A DNA stretch of 64,000 bases, from contig SEYY01003529.1 in assembly GCA_009176605.1 (NCBI GenBank), positions 10,001-74,000 on the forward strand, read 5' to 3'. Of the stretch, positions 1 through 57,250 are shown in pieces; the stretch's first letter is position 1; each line of letters starts with the position of its first letter. The notes under the pieces are model-generated. The model was not told where the DNA came from, did not search any database, and saw only the letters and a list, made by a program, of their open reading frames with translations. The stretch comes from Armadillidium nasatum (taxonomy: Eukaryota > Arthropoda > Malacostraca > Isopoda > Armadillidiidae). Made by a program: the position numbers and the translations under genes.

Positions 1-1800
<1,800 letters not shown>

Positions 1801-1867
1801 ATAATAATAAAAAAAAATTGTGTCAAATTTCAGTCAAGGGAAGAAGCCATTAGTTTCCTTTCATGCA

Positions 1868-1977
1868 AGATTTTGGTATCGGTCATTTTTTGCCGATATT
1901 GATACATAAAAATTTTACATACTGATAACCGATACTACAAAATTTGCCTATTCCGATACTCGACTCCATCTCTAATA
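1868..1977. mobile_element. hAT-like MITE remnant with CCGATA subterminal motifs
   Basis: The segment holds repeated GGTATCGG/CCGATA motifs and ends in CGACTCCATCTCTA, close to the terminus of the small inverted-repeat element at 9110-9183. Its other end is not resolved. It lies next to a (TA)n array. Class by resemblance only. Confidence 0.4.
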
Positions 1978-2101
<124 letters not shown>

Positions 2102-2172
2102 CAAGCCTTTAAATTGAAAGCAAAATCTGAGATCTTGACTTAGTATGAATTTTCTTTTGTGACCTGCTTTAC

Positions 2173-4385
<2,213 letters not shown>

Positions 4386-4469
4386 TGAAAAATGCCTGAT
4401 AGCTTTTTTTTGAATATTTAAAAATGGAAAAGTATGACCAATATATTTTTCAATTCTCATATGAGTACC

Positions 4470-5330
4470 TAATGATTAGAAGAATTTATATTCATACTTT
4501 GGATTACTTATGGTAATGAAATTTTAAAAAAAAAAAAAAATTGGCTATATAATGCTTTCATTACAACTTTCACAGAGAAGAATACTATAAAAAACTAATA
4601 TATAGCTGATATGTACTTTGTGAAGCTCATGTATATATCATACTATAGTGTGTTTTCAATATTTTGTGGTGTCAAAGAATCCTAATTCTAAATTTCATGT
4701 TGTTGAATATTTCTTTGAATTTTTTATTTTTTTTAAAATTGAAATACTGTAGTTTTGCAATTATAAATAATTTATTAGCTTTAAGAATAAAAAAAAAAAC
4801 ATTTAATTACCTGTATAATTACGAAATAATGGTATACATATACAGGTGTATAATAATTGAAAGATAAATTTTCCTTTTTCATACATACCTTTTAAACAAA
4901 TCTTTTAAATTTGACAAAGAAAATTTCAAGCTCTTGATAAGATTTATAAATTCCATAGAAATGCAATTTACATATAAGATTTTACTTTAATCATGATGTA
5001 ATTTCCTATGTATAAGTATTGAAATTATTATTATATTGAAGAAAAAATATTCAAGAAAAATATACCAAAAATACAATAAGCATTAACTTAAAAGTGAGCT
5101 TCATGTCAACAGAAAAAATGTTAAAATATCAATGAGAAAACATGGTAAAAGCACAGGTAAAAGTTTGACTTTTAAAATGTAAACTTTGATAAATTCATAA
5201 ACATGTTTAGAACTATTGATTGAAATAGGATTTTAAGGGCCAAACCCGTTCTTAAATGATAAAATTTTAAGTTGATTTTAGTAAAACTGTTAGAATGTTT
5301 TTCAGTCAGAGCAATTAGAGAAAAAAGAAC
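4470..5330. other. Upstream flank of photolyase copy 1, no gene seen
   Basis: AT-rich sequence with poly-A/T runs. No open reading frame or family resemblance was recognised. It may hold the copy 1 promoter and 5' leader. Confidence 0.5.
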
Positions 5331-5339
5331 TGAAAGCTC

Positions 5340-6800
5340 AACTGGTGGAATAGAGAGATAAGGGATGAAATTGGAGATAGGAACATAGGAAAATAGAGAC
5401 AGTTAGAAGCCACAAGGGCCTATCGATACTGTCCCAGTCCAAACAAATAATAATAATAATACTAATACATGCATGAAAAGACTAGGTCTATCCTTCCCTA
5501 GTTATCAGTTCATTCATGCAAAGATAAAAGCAAAACCAAGCCCAACTACGCATGCAACATTCAATGATGAATGAACCATCACCCACTACAAAATAACTGC
5601 CATTAGGCTTAGTCATAGGTTGATCTGTTGATCTAAAAATTCATATATACCCAGCCAATTTGGCTTAGTCAAGTTATATTATATAATACCTAAACCATCC
5701 ATATATCTATCTAGCCCCCTTTTAAATTTGACAAGAGAATCACAGTCAACAATCTCTTCTGGCAAGTCATTCCAAAAATTAACAACTCTATTACTGAAAG
5801 AGTATTTTCTTAGATCGAGATGGCATGGCTTCTTTTTAATTTTCTTATCATGTCCTCTAGTTACTCTTCCACGGTCCAATCATAGTAAATTGATATATTT
5901 ACCGTGGTCCAATATAAAGTATTTTTCAATCTCTGTATTACTGTCAGATGCAAATATTTTGTAAACTTGTATCATATCCCCTCTGAGAAATCTCCTTTCA
6001 ACTGAGAACATTCCTAACTCCTTCAACCTCTCTTCATAGCTCTTATTTTCAAAGCCAGAAATCATCCTTGTTGCTTGACATTGTACTCTCTCCAGCATAT
6101 CTATGTCTTTTCTTAAATGAGGAGCCCAAACTTGTGCACAATACTCTAATGTTGGCCTAACATAGCTATTATATAGCTTGCTTATAACCTCTTTGCTCTT
6201 GTAAACTACATTGCGATTAATTATACCTAACATCTTATTAGCTTTATTCCTTGCTTCCAAACACTGATCAACCACTTCAGATTACTGCTAATAATCACAC
6301 CTAAATCCTTTTCTTGGTCCACAGTCTCAAGCCACTTCCCATTCATTTCATAATTAAATCCTTCATTTGAGTAACCTACATGAAGAACTTTACATTTTTT
6401 ACTATTAAAGTTCATTTGCCACCTCTCTGCCCAACCAAGAAGTCTATCTAGATCACCTTGAAGCTTTATGCATCCATCATAACCATCTCTTTAATCCAAT
6501 TGTGTACCATTCCATCTATACCATACTGTGACAACTTTTGCATCAGCCTAACATGGGGTACCTTATCAAAAGCTTTGCTAAAGTCTAAATATATGACATC
6601 AACTGGATCACCCCTGTCTATACATTCAGTAATATATTCCATAAATTCTAGTAGATTTGTCTGACATGATCTACCCTTTCTAAAGCCATGCTGGGAGTTA
6701 TATAGTATCTTGTTATCATCTAAATGCTTCTCTATATGACTTTTCAGTAACTTTTCCAAAATTTTCACAACCAGAGATGTTAAACTAACTAAGATAATCA
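5340..6800 (-). mobile_element. Decayed non-LTR retrotransposon (LINE family A, CR1/Jockey-like)
   Basis: On the minus strand, 6700 to 6480 reads a reverse transcriptase core with [15 protein letters not shown] and [14 protein letters not shown]. The next piece, at 6475-6300, is the downstream region (LQGDLDRLLGWAERWQMNF, then SKKCKVLHVGYSNEGFNYE), so the catalytic FADD block is missing by internal deletion. At 6275-5680 follow PTLEYCAQVWAPHLRKDID and SNRVVNFWNDLPEEIVD, the usual C-terminus. The 3' UTR extends to about 5340 and includes TACTAATACATGCATG. Frames are broken at a few places. Relatives lie near 8.2, 21.4, 24.5 and 54.5 kb. Confidence 0.88.
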
Positions 6801-6844
6801 AAAGTGGTTCAAAAGATTCATTTTGAAGACAGTATAACACTTTA

Positions 6845-7185
6845 ATAATGGATTTGGGTACTTATTATGGGAGAACAAGTTATGCCGTTTTATTTGAGTA
6901 AAAATTTCCGCTTATTTCTAAGAAATCTACAGTCATGACGTCATTTTCGCGGGTAAATCGGGAGTTTTCGCGCCTAGTGACGAACAGAACGTTGTTTTTT
7001 TCCAAATCTTTAGAAAACTTGGTGTTTAAGTAAAACTTGGATGAGTACAAATCGGCTTAAAATTTTATTTTATAAAAGCAGAAAATTGCTTCAATTTGAA
7101 GCAATTCTCTGCTTTCCCCCTTCAAAAAAAAAAAAAAATAAAAAAAAAAAAAAAAATAAATAAAATATATATAGGATAAATATCG
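6845..7185. other. Intergenic, low-complexity A-rich stretch
   Basis: No gene seen. It contains a short CG-bearing segment near 6936-6980 and an A-rich tract at 7125-7165. Confidence 0.4.
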
Positions 7186-7279
7186 ATATATTGGCTTAAA
7201 AAATATCATCGATATTCTTCGATACTATCGTTACAAAATATTAATTTCGATATATATCAGTACTCATTCGGCATCCCTA
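7186..7279. mobile_element. hAT-like MITE end with ATCGATAT motifs
   Basis: Repeated ATCGATAT/TCGATA motifs end in TCGGCATCCCTAC, a form common at hAT element termini, where subterminal repeats often bind transposase. Similar ATCGAT-rich blocks sit at 19625-19700, 40865-40920, 57280-57322 and 60590-60650. The other terminus was not found. Confidence 0.4.
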
Positions 7280-7318
7280 CTTTTGAGTTTCGCGCAAGGT
7301 AAAAGTATTACTTAATAA

Positions 7319-7610
7319 ATTTAAAATGGACTCATAAATAACAAAGGCTTATTTTAATAATCCAAAATATTTTTATATTTGTCTTTATTTATTTTCTTGA
7401 TAAAAGTTTTACAGGAAAAATATGTTTAAAAAATTTCTCATTTAACGACGTGGTAACTTATGTTTAAAATAGGCAATTTTCTAGGACGAACCGTGGACGA
7501 ACTTCATTAGAAAATTTAAACTCCTATGCAAAAGAGGCTTATCCCCGTTTGTGTATGAATCTCCCTATCCATCCGATCTATTATTATACGTTAGTTATCT
7601 AGACAATGTT
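7319..7610. repeat. Unclassified interspersed repeat (CGAACCGTGGACG family), copy 1
   Basis: Shares a collinear block of about 300 bp with 20406-20725 and 60800-61165: AATAACAAAGGC, then GATAAAAGTTTTACAGGAAAAA, then GGACGAACCGTGGACGAAC, then AATCTCCCTATCCATC. No ORF. All three are preceded by ATCGAT-rich hAT-like sequence, so they may be one long non-autonomous element. Confidence 0.7.
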
Positions 7611-7639
7611 AGCATGGTAATGTTAGTATATATATTGTG

Positions 7640-7790
7640 CCTCGCGGAAGAGCATTACGAGCTCTCATTACATGTGGACGAGTTTCACTCGCTCTGGAGT
7701 CTGGACTCGTGATAGCCTTTTGTCTGCCTGGAAGGACGGCACATACCCTCGTCGATGATGTCCGCTCTCAAAAATAAAAAAAAAGAAACT
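7640..7790. other. Local GC-richer island, unassigned
   Basis: About 150 bp with many CpG (GCCTCGCGGAAG, CCTCGTCGATGATG) stand out from the AT-rich surroundings. No ORF of useful length. It may be part of a transposable element or of an unseen promoter. Confidence 0.35.
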
Positions 7791-8149
7791 TTGGTTTCGC
7801 CTTTCAGTTATGAACTACTTGAGAGGAATCATTTGTAGCTATAATTTGCCCGTCCTCTTGCTTTCATAGTTTGGGTATTTGAAAGAGAAAATATACCCAA
7901 ACTTTGATATACCCGAGAAGTCTTTTTGGCAGTATTTAACATTTTTTAAAGGTTATTAATAATTCAAAAATAAATTTAAATTATTAATGAGGTTGAGTAA
8001 CAGAACAGAAAACTGTTTATCACTTAATGGTTATAAATCACCAAGGTAGCTGGGAAAAAGTAGTGTTACTAAGGGTTTCTGTGCTGTTTTCACTTATTCT
8101 TAATCTATTTAAATGTTTTAAATGAGAAAAACAGTTGGGTATATTTGTA

Positions 8150-8400
8150 TGAGCTTTCGAATTGCTACCATAATGGTCACAATTAATTTTCAAAATACTC
8201 AAGCCATTTTCCATTCATGTCATAATTATGATCCTCATTTGAGGTACCGATATGAAGTACCTCATACTTTTTTGTTAGTGAAATTCATTTGTTACTTATC
8301 AACCATAGCAGGTTTAAGTCGTGATGAACTTTCTCACAACCTTCAAGATATATACAGCATATTCAATTTCACCAGTAACTTTAGTCAACTACTAAGAACT
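8150..8400 (-). mobile_element. Strongly decayed LINE family A fragment
   Basis: Aligns by eye with 6460-6290 of the larger copy: the plus-strand words CAAGCCATTTTCCATTCATG and TAGTGAAATTCATTTG match CAAGCCACTTCCCATTCAT and TATTAAAGTTCATTTG there. No intact frame remains. Confidence 0.6.
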
Positions 8401-8702
8401 GTGTGAATTTCTTTATTAAAAATGCATAAACAATTTACCTGCAATATTTCTCATTATAAATAGTGGGAATGAATGCACTTATGTTTGTTCTCGTTATTAA
8501 CAGTATATAATAATAACGGGACCAGTCACATGAATTTCTCATATAACGGAAACTAAGGGCAATTTTAGTTATTTCTTTCAACAACGTAATTTTTTTTATT
8601 AATACAGTGCACTTCATTTTATATTAACTAGTTGATGCAATATATAAGGGAAATATATATTATATATATAATATATATATATTATTAATAAGGTTTATAT
8701 TT

Positions 8703-8817
<115 letters not shown>

Positions 8818-9109
8818 TGCGCTGAACTTTAAGTTTTAATTCACTGTATCCAATTGATGAAAATGTATCCTTAACTAAATTTTAAGAAGTTTTACTATAC
8901 TTTGCCATTTTCCCATATGGTATAGTTTTGTTTAACAAAAATGTTTAACACTTTATGTACTAGATCACGTTTGAATGCCTTTTTATTTTTGATTCATTAG
9001 GACTCTTCCAAAAATAACTACATCACGAATAACTAGCAATTCCAATTTTCAAGTCAACAACAAAGCACTTTAACGTGCCAAGATATTTTTAAAAATACTG
9101 ACAGGAAGT

Positions 9110-9183
9110 CTAGGGATGGAGCGATACCAAAATTTTTACCGATACCTAAAATTCACCGTACCGATACTTCACTCCATCCCTAG
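9110..9183. mobile_element. 74-bp MITE with perfect 12-bp inverted ends
   Basis: Starts CTAGGGATGGAG and ends CTCCATCCCTAG, exact reverse complements. The interior carries repeated CGATACC/CCGATAC motifs. No clear target-site duplication is visible. It resembles very short non-autonomous hAT-like elements. Confidence 0.65.
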
Positions 9184-9189
9184 TTATAA

Positions 9190-9715
9190 ATGCCTCTTCA
9201 GTTATTTAAGCCACTTGAAATATCTTGAATACATAAAATCTCCTAGCACAAAAAAAAAAAAAAATCTTAATTATTTCTAATTATTCAATAAATTATAAAG
9301 TATTTGATTTTCAAATTAACACAAAAAATAGGGGTTTAAAAAGTAGCTCAAACTAAAATTTTCATTTAGCATCAACAGATTTTCTATTCTGAACTAGAAT
9401 ATTTATCAGCCACCACACTTCTTCAGAACAATTCACCTCATGCTGTACATTGATATTGAGTCAAGAGGTATAAAGTCGTTGTGAATCCTCAAACATGAAT
9501 AAATACACCAACAAGGAATTTATTCACTTTCCAGTTTCTTCAAGTAGTACAACAATAAGTTGTAATGATTAAATCACTAAAAATTTTAAGAATTTTATCG
9601 AAATTTACCATCGTGGCAGAGAAGGTAAGGAAGGGTTTAAAATGATCATTAAAAATAATTTAAAACTTTTTAATTATTAAACTTTATAAAAATACAAAAA
9701 CTTCTCGATAAACGC
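9190..9715. other. Intergenic, nothing recognised
   Basis: AT-rich sequence between the MITE and the (TA)n array at the photolyase 3' end. No ORF or repeat family recognised. Confidence 0.4.
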
Positions 9716-9716
9716 T

Positions 9717-18991
<9,275 letters not shown>

Positions 18992-19031
18992 TGTATATAA
19001 TATATATATTTTTCCTCTGTAAATAATGCAG

Positions 19032-19033
<2 letters not shown>

Positions 19034-19126
<93 letters not shown>
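19034..19126. repeat. (TA)n microsatellite
   Basis: Interrupted TA array about 45 bp upstream of the photolyase copy 2 start codon, so in its 5' leader or promoter. Confidence 0.96.
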
Positions 19127-19130
<4 letters not shown>

Positions 19131-19236
19131 AAATTAAAAAAAGTTTATTTTGTATATTTGAAATTAAAATATTAAAATTATATTACAATTAAAATATGTA
19201 CATTTAATATATTAAATTTTTTTCCAACCTTATATA

Positions 19237-19247
19237 ATATATATATA

Positions 19248-19341
<94 letters not shown>
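19237..19341. repeat. (TA)n microsatellite
   Basis: Interrupted TA array between photolyase copy 2 and SELENOW. Confidence 0.96.
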
Positions 19342-19343
<2 letters not shown>

Positions 19344-19344
19344 C

Positions 19345-20400
19345 ATTGTTAGGCAACCTGAGTTTTGTTTCAGATCAAATATATAAATTAAAATTTTTAA
19401 TGTTTGGTTTTACCATAGTATAAGTATTTTTATTCAACCAAATAACATCTTTCCCAGAATGTTTACATTGATTGTGCTAAAATTAAAACATTGATCTAAA
19501 TTACTAAAAAATACTTTTATAATCTACCATGGTGTAACAACAATGGCATAGTAACAATAGACAATACAATAAAACCATAACCATAATCAGCTGTGAGGAA
19601 ACCGAAAAAACTAAGAATTACCCGCCGATTTATCGATGTGAAAGTAGTTAAATATTGTCAATATTTCGATAATCGTGAAAAATATCATCGATTTTCAATC
19701 TAAAAAGAACCATAGTAAAAAAATTTTGAAATTATAAAATAGTCGTTAATTTTGAATTAAACTCGTATAAACTTTGCTCGTATGCAAAAAAAGCTTATCC
19801 CCGTTTGTAAGTGAAAATCGCAATTAAAAAAAAAGTATTTAAAAATGTAATTATTTTTATATTTTCTCATAAAACAGAGAGTTCAAGCCAATTTTATGGA
19901 TGAGTTGAGATATTTTTCTTTTTCCTTAAACTTTTCTACCATAATCTTTCAAATAAATCTCCTACTTTACCTCTACCATTCTTAAATATATATTTTTATA
20001 TTAAGGAACTTCGAGAACCAACATTCTTCGAAACTAGTCATAGTAAGTTTCCTAATTTATTTAATTGAAACGCTCATTTTGAACATTCTCTTTCAGGTCA
20101 AAAATTTGAAAATTAAATTGAGCATAGTTCAGTTGTAGGTTTTTATATCAAACTTCTATGGTCAAGTATTTTGACTTTAATCAATTCGTAAAAATATGAA
20201 GATTATTGCACCTAATATCTTAAGAGAGGTACTGAAGGCTGAACTGTGGGAAAAATCGTTTAGTGTATTCACTATTCACAATAATCGTATTTCTAACCAA
20301 AGTTTACTTTTGTCTAACTTATAAATGTAATTGAAAATTTTCTAAATGTTATAAATATATGACAATTAGAAATCCATATTTTTGCCCCTCCAAAAATAAA
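19345..20400. other. Divergent intergenic region between phr copy 2 and SELENOW
   Basis: Holds an ATCGAT-rich hAT-like block at 19625-19700 and a partial copy of the CGAACCGTGG-family 3' part near 19735-19810 (TCGTTAATTTTGAATTAA, AGCTTATCCCCGTTTGT). The rest is unassigned. Both promoters must lie between 18991 and 20837. Confidence 0.5.
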
Positions 20401-20405
20401 AATAA

Positions 20406-20725
20406 ACTTAAAATGGCTACGTAAATAACAAAGGGTTATTTTGAAAATCACAAATATACTTTATATTTGTCTTTAATTGTTTTCTTTATAAAAGTTTTAC
20501 AGGAAAAACGATATTTGTTAAAAAAATTACTTAATTAACGAAGTGTTAACTTATATGTTTAAAATAGGCAATTTCAGAGGACGAACCGTGGACGAACTTC
20601 ATTAGAAAATAGTCTTTAATTTTGAATTAATATTCATATGAAATACATCTATAACCCCCGCTTGTCCATGAATCTCCCTATACATCCAACCTACTGTATA
20701 TACGTTATTTATACTGTGGAGCAGT
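20406..20725. repeat. Unclassified interspersed repeat (CGAACCGTGGACG family), copy 2
   Basis: Collinear with 7319-7610 and 60800-61165. It ends about 110 bp before the SELENOW start codon, so it may contribute to the SELENOW promoter or 5' UTR. Confidence 0.7.
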
Positions 20726-20836
20726 GTAAACATTATAGTAATTTTATACTCTGATAAAAACTCGAGACGGAAAGCGGTAGGATAACAGTTGATAAATATT
20801 ATAATAACAGTGCCTAATAATTATATATTCCTCAAG

Positions 20837-30730
<9,894 letters not shown>

Positions 30731-31003
30731 AGCCTTACTAGGAAAAAAAACTTATTTATATTTTCCTGGTGAGTTAACTATATTTATATTTTTATTATGT
30801 ATGTATTTTAATATTTTAAATATTTTTGTTTTTATAATTTTTGAAGCGTTATAAACAAGAAGTGATTCCTTTGCAATAAATTCCAATCATATAATGAATG
30901 CAAAGCATAAACAAAATTGTGTCAAGGGCTGGTATTTTTTTTTTTTTTTTCATAAAATTGTCAAGAAGAATGAAGCTTTTGTTGCAATTATCTTGAACTT
31001 AGG

Positions 31004-31175
<172 letters not shown>

Positions 31176-31189
31176 GGTTGTGGCATTTA

Positions 31190-31280
31190 AAAATCAAGAG
31201 GAGCTTTCATATGAAAAGCTACATTAAAGCCTTCATGGAAAGTGTAGTTTGGATAATTATAAATGGAACCTTTTGATTTT
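31190..31280 (+). promoter_or_regulatory. SELENOW: SECIS element candidate of SELENOW
   Basis: Lower stem 31190-31201 (AAAATCAAGAGG) pairs with 31269-31280 (CCTTTTGATTTT), one G-U; TTTCAT 31205-31210 pairs with ATGGAA 31263-31268. The core quartet is ATGAA (31211-31215) against GGAT (31251-31254), fitting the AUGAN/NGAN consensus. Helix II of 10 pairs joins 31216-31225 and 31241-31250, with two G-U. The apical loop opens with unpaired AA (31226-31227), and CC/GG can form a mini-stem (type II). It lies 460 bases after the stop. This is the expected signal for Sec insertion. Pairing was done by hand. Confidence 0.82.
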
Positions 31281-31284
31281 TAAA

Positions 31285-34061
<2,777 letters not shown>

Positions 34062-34252
34062 GATTGAATGTGTATATAACAAATATAAAAATAAACAGCA
34101 TTTACACTTAACTATCATTAAATGGAATATAAAATATAAACAAAATCTTAACATTTTCATTCATAATTTTCTTTGAGAATGAAAACTATAAAATTTTCTC
34201 AAAGCAAAATAAATAACATTTGTATCAATAAAATAAATAGTAATAAATTTAT

Positions 34253-53231
<18,979 letters not shown>

Positions 53232-53429
53232 TATATGGAAAGAAGAATGAGCTTTCAGTACAAAATATTCAATAGAAAAAGGGAAAACTGTAAAAGAATC
53301 TTTTTTTTGTAAAACTTTTTAACAATGTCTTTAAGAAAAGCAAAATACTTTTTAGCTTATTTTTAAAAAGGCTACTAATAATTTTTTCTGTGTGTAGGAC
53401 TATATGTACTCATATAGCCTATACTTTCA

Positions 53430-53569
<140 letters not shown>

Positions 53570-53959
53570 AAAAAACTAAAAAAAAAAGTAAATTTTAATA
53601 ATTTTTTTTTTTGGAATGATATTATTAATATTCTCAATTTTGGATTTTTTTTAGTAGAATTGTTTTTATATTTTGACATTTTATATAAAATAAATTTAAT
53701 AAATGATAACTATGACTCAAAAAAATTTCCCCTTTTTGAGTCAATTTTTTTTTCCAAAAAAAAACATATTGAATACAGAAAAATCCAACTAGGAGGTTAA
53801 AAAAATGAAATGTAAGTGTTTCCATATAAAATAATGTCAATTTTCTCTAAAGTTTGGAAAATATTAATGCTTTTCTGAAATGGGGAAAAACTAACCATTA
53901 AAAAGTCTGAATAACTTTTATATTTTTCAACTGATCCACTTGAAATTTTCAGAGGTTAT

Positions 53960-54483
53960 AAAGTTTGGCTAGATACACATTTTTTAGTTAGAAAATATTT
54001 TTGTATACCAAACAATTTTAAGACTGGACAATGTACATGGGGAAAATTGTTTAAAATTTTCCTGTGCACAGCACCAAAAACGATTGGATATATAAATTTT
54101 TTTTTATAAATAATAGATGTGTATCTGGCACAATTATACCACCTCTGCAAGTTATTTTTTTATATCCAACCATTTTGTTGCTGTGCATCGGAAAAATTGA
54201 AATATTTCCAAAAATCTTCCAGTGCACAGCACCAAAATAATTGAGTATAAACATGTTTTACAGAGGTATTACAGCTGGGTGAATTATTCAATTTTTATTT
54301 AGAAATATTTTTGTATACTCAGCCATTTTGCTGTTGTCCATGGAAAAACTAATAATTTAAAATTTTTCTCACACACAGCAACAACATAGGTATATAAAAT
54401 TTTTTTTTCCAGAAATGATAAGTTTGGCAAGTTACACACTTATGTAGAAAAGTTTTTTGTATTTACAATTTTGGTGCTGTGCA
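53960..54483. repeat. Degenerate tandem repeat of about 155 bp
   Basis: GTGCACAGCACCAAAA recurs at about 54065 and 54224 (weaker at 54375), with inverted partners TTTTGTTGCTGTGCATCGG at about 54172 and TTTTGGTGCTGTGCAC at about 54468. A further partial unit lies beyond the LINE at 55665-55800. Confidence 0.8.
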
Positions 54484-55664
54484 CCCCTACTGTTCCCCAT
54501 ATATATAAATGATGTAGACAAAGGTCTTAAATATAAGGTTTCTAAGTTTGCAGATGATTTTAATGCAGTCACCTCAGTAAGGAATAATGATGGATGTATA
54601 AATCTTCAAGGTGATCTAGATAGACTCTTTGAATGGGCATATAAGTGCAAATGAATTTTAATAGTAAAAAATGTAAAGTTCTTCATGTAGGTTACTTAAA
54701 TGAAAGATTTAATTGTGATATGAAAGGGGATTGGCTTGAGACTGTGGACCAAGAAAAAGATTTAGGTGTGATTTTGGCAGTAATCTGAAAGTGGGTGATC
54801 AGTGTTTGGAAGAAAGGAATAGAGCCAATAAGATGTTAAATATAATAAATCGCAATGTAGTTTACAAGAAAAGAGTTTATAAGCAAGCTATATAATAGCT
54901 ATGTTAGGCCAGCATTGGAATATTTTGCACAAGGTTAGGCTCCACATTTAAGAAAAGACATAGATATGCTGGAGAGATTACAATGTCAAGTAACAAGGAT
55001 GATTTCTGGCTTTGAGACTAAGAGGAGAAGTTGAAGGAGCTGGGAATGTTCTCGGTTGAAAGGAGATTTCTCAGAGGGGATATGATACAAGTTTACAAAT
55101 TATTTGCATTTGACAGTAATACAGAGATTGAAAAATACTTTATAGTGGACCATGGGAGAAACTAGAGGCCATGATAAGAAAATTAAAAAGAAATCATGCC
55201 ATCTTGATCTAAGACAATACTCATTCAGTAATAGGGTTGTTAATATTTCGAATGACTTTCCACAGGAGGTTGTTGATTGTGATTCACTTGCAACACTTAA
55301 GAGGGGGCTAGAAAGATATATGGATGGTTTAGGTATGGTATAGTATAACTTGACTAAGCCAAATTGGTGGGTATATATGAATTTTTAGACCAGCTTGTGA
55401 CTAAGCCTATTAATTTTAGATCAGCTTGTGACTAAGCCTAACTGGCAATTTTGTAGTAGTGTTGATTCTTGGCATGTGTAATTAGTTAAGTTTACTAAAT
55501 ATATGTAGGGGGCTTAGTTTTATTTTTATCTTTGCATGAAGGAATTGATAACTGGGGATATAATAGACCTAGTCTTTGTTGCATGTATTAGTATTATTAT
55601 TTGTTTTGACTGGGACAGTCTTGATAGGCTCTGTGGCTTCTGTCTATTTTTCTTATGTTCTCTT
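54484..55664 (+). mobile_element. LINE family A, 3' part, inserted in a tandem repeat
   Basis: Begins PYLFPIYINDVDKGL-like (LLFPIYINDVDKGLKYKV), with SKFADDFNAVTSVRNNDG as the RT catalytic region. Then LQGDLDRLFEWAYKCK, ARVWAP-type and LRKDIDMLERLQ pieces, then DKKIKKKSCHLDLRQYSFSN and SNDFPQEVVDCDSLATLKRG. The 3' UTR ends near 55660 with ATGTATTAGTATTATT and GACTGGGACAGTC. Several breaks. It is 5'-truncated and flanked on both sides by the 155-bp repeat. Confidence 0.85.
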
Positions 55665-55870
55665 AGGAAATTTTTGAAAATTTTCCTGTGCCCAGTATCA
55701 AAATTGTTGGGTATACAAAAAATTGTTCTAAATAAAAAATGTGCATTTCACCCTTTTATACAACCTCTTAAAATTTCATGGGTAAAAAAAAAGTTATGCC
55801 CAAAAATATTTAAAAAATGTTTTTTTTTGAAGTTTCATGATTACAGGTATTCATGGTAATTAAGACTTTT
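55665..55870. repeat. Right part of the 155-bp tandem repeat
   Basis: GAAAATTTTCCTGTGCCCAG and the following TATCAAAATTGTTGGGTATAC match the unit left of the LINE (AAAATTTTCCTGTGCACAGC). Confidence 0.7.
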
Positions 55871-55874
55871 TTGG

Positions 55875-55947
55875 AGCAGCTAACATGAAAAGTGCAAGTA
55901 TAACAAAATGAATATCGATGATTTACCTATCTACAGGTCAATTATCG

Positions 55948-55980
<33 letters not shown>

Positions 55981-57000
55981 AAAGGGAATATGCTGAAAAA
56001 CTTGCATAAATCTTGCACCCATATGTCTTCAATTTTTCTTTAATATTTCGGTCTAAATGTTTTTTTTTTCCTTCAAATTATGTTCTAGATAATCTATAAT
56101 ACTAATATTATCCATTTATATGAATAAAAAGCACTATTGAGTACTGAACAGATATTCTTAAATATTGTGTTCCCCTCCTCCCCCCAATTTTTAAAAGTTT
56201 TTAAAAAATAGTACTTTGCATATTTCTATATACTTTTGAATAAAAAAAATATTCAGAAAGATTCATATTTCTCAAAAAAATTATAAATATAGTCATATCA
56301 TATAATCCCAATTTTTTAAATTTTGGTTAGTTTTTAATTATATTTTAATTTTAATATTAATTATTTCTTAACTTATTTACTTTACTAATATTTATTTTAT
56401 TTTATATTTTTTAATTTACATTTTTTTATTAACAAAATTTAAATTTATTTTTAAATATATTAATTATTTATTAAAACTCGGGTTTTAAATTTTTATTTAC
56501 TTTGTTAACTTATTATTTGTTAATTAATTGATTATTATTTGTTAATTAATTGAATTTAATTCTAATAATTTTTCTTTGTTGCTATTTATAATAACTTTTT
56601 TTTTTTTTTTTTTAGTCCTTAACTTTGTCTTTTAAAAAACCTTTTTGCTAACTTGTCAGAAATGCAGCACCCTGGTAATAGAAAGCCAATTGATAATATA
56701 CCATTAAAGTTGTAAAATGTATTGTTAAATAATTATAACTATTCTCTTAGATTTTTTTTCTTTTTTTTGTGTGTGTTTTTTTAGTGTACAAAATCATTTT
56801 CTGTGAATCAATTAACCAATAAAAATTGATTTCATATCATTTCATCTTCATATTTTCAATATATTAAGGATTCACAGAGATTCGGTGAAAAAAATATTGG
56901 CAACAAAAAAAATACGCACCCATGGAAAAGGACAAATTTAAATTAAAGGACAGAAATGATATAATAATATATAAATTAAATTAAATTAAAGGACAGAAAT
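55875..57000. other. Intergenic AT-rich, no gene
   Basis: Very AT-rich sequence with poly(T) at about 55950-55976 and 56598-56613. Nothing else recognised. Confidence 0.5.
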
Positions 57001-57164
57001 GATATAATAATAATAATAATAAATTAAATTTTTTTTTTTTTTTTTTTAATTTAATAATAATAATAATAATATAATAAATAATAATAATAATAATAAATAA
57101 TAATAATTAATAATATATAATAATAATAATATAATAATAATTATAATAATAATAATATACTAAA

Positions 57165-57209
<45 letters not shown>

Positions 57210-57250
57210 TAATAAATAATAATAATAATAATAATAATATAATAATAAAT
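57001..57250. repeat. (TAA)n-rich compound repeat
   Basis: TAA/AAT runs with a poly(T) interruption at about 57030-57047, followed by an ATCGAT-rich block (57280-57322). Confidence 0.9.

Noticed and set aside
30893-30990. ATGA words at 30893 and 30969 as SECIS cores
   Set aside because: No complementary helix II or NGAN partner at the right spacing. The 31190-31280 structure is far better.
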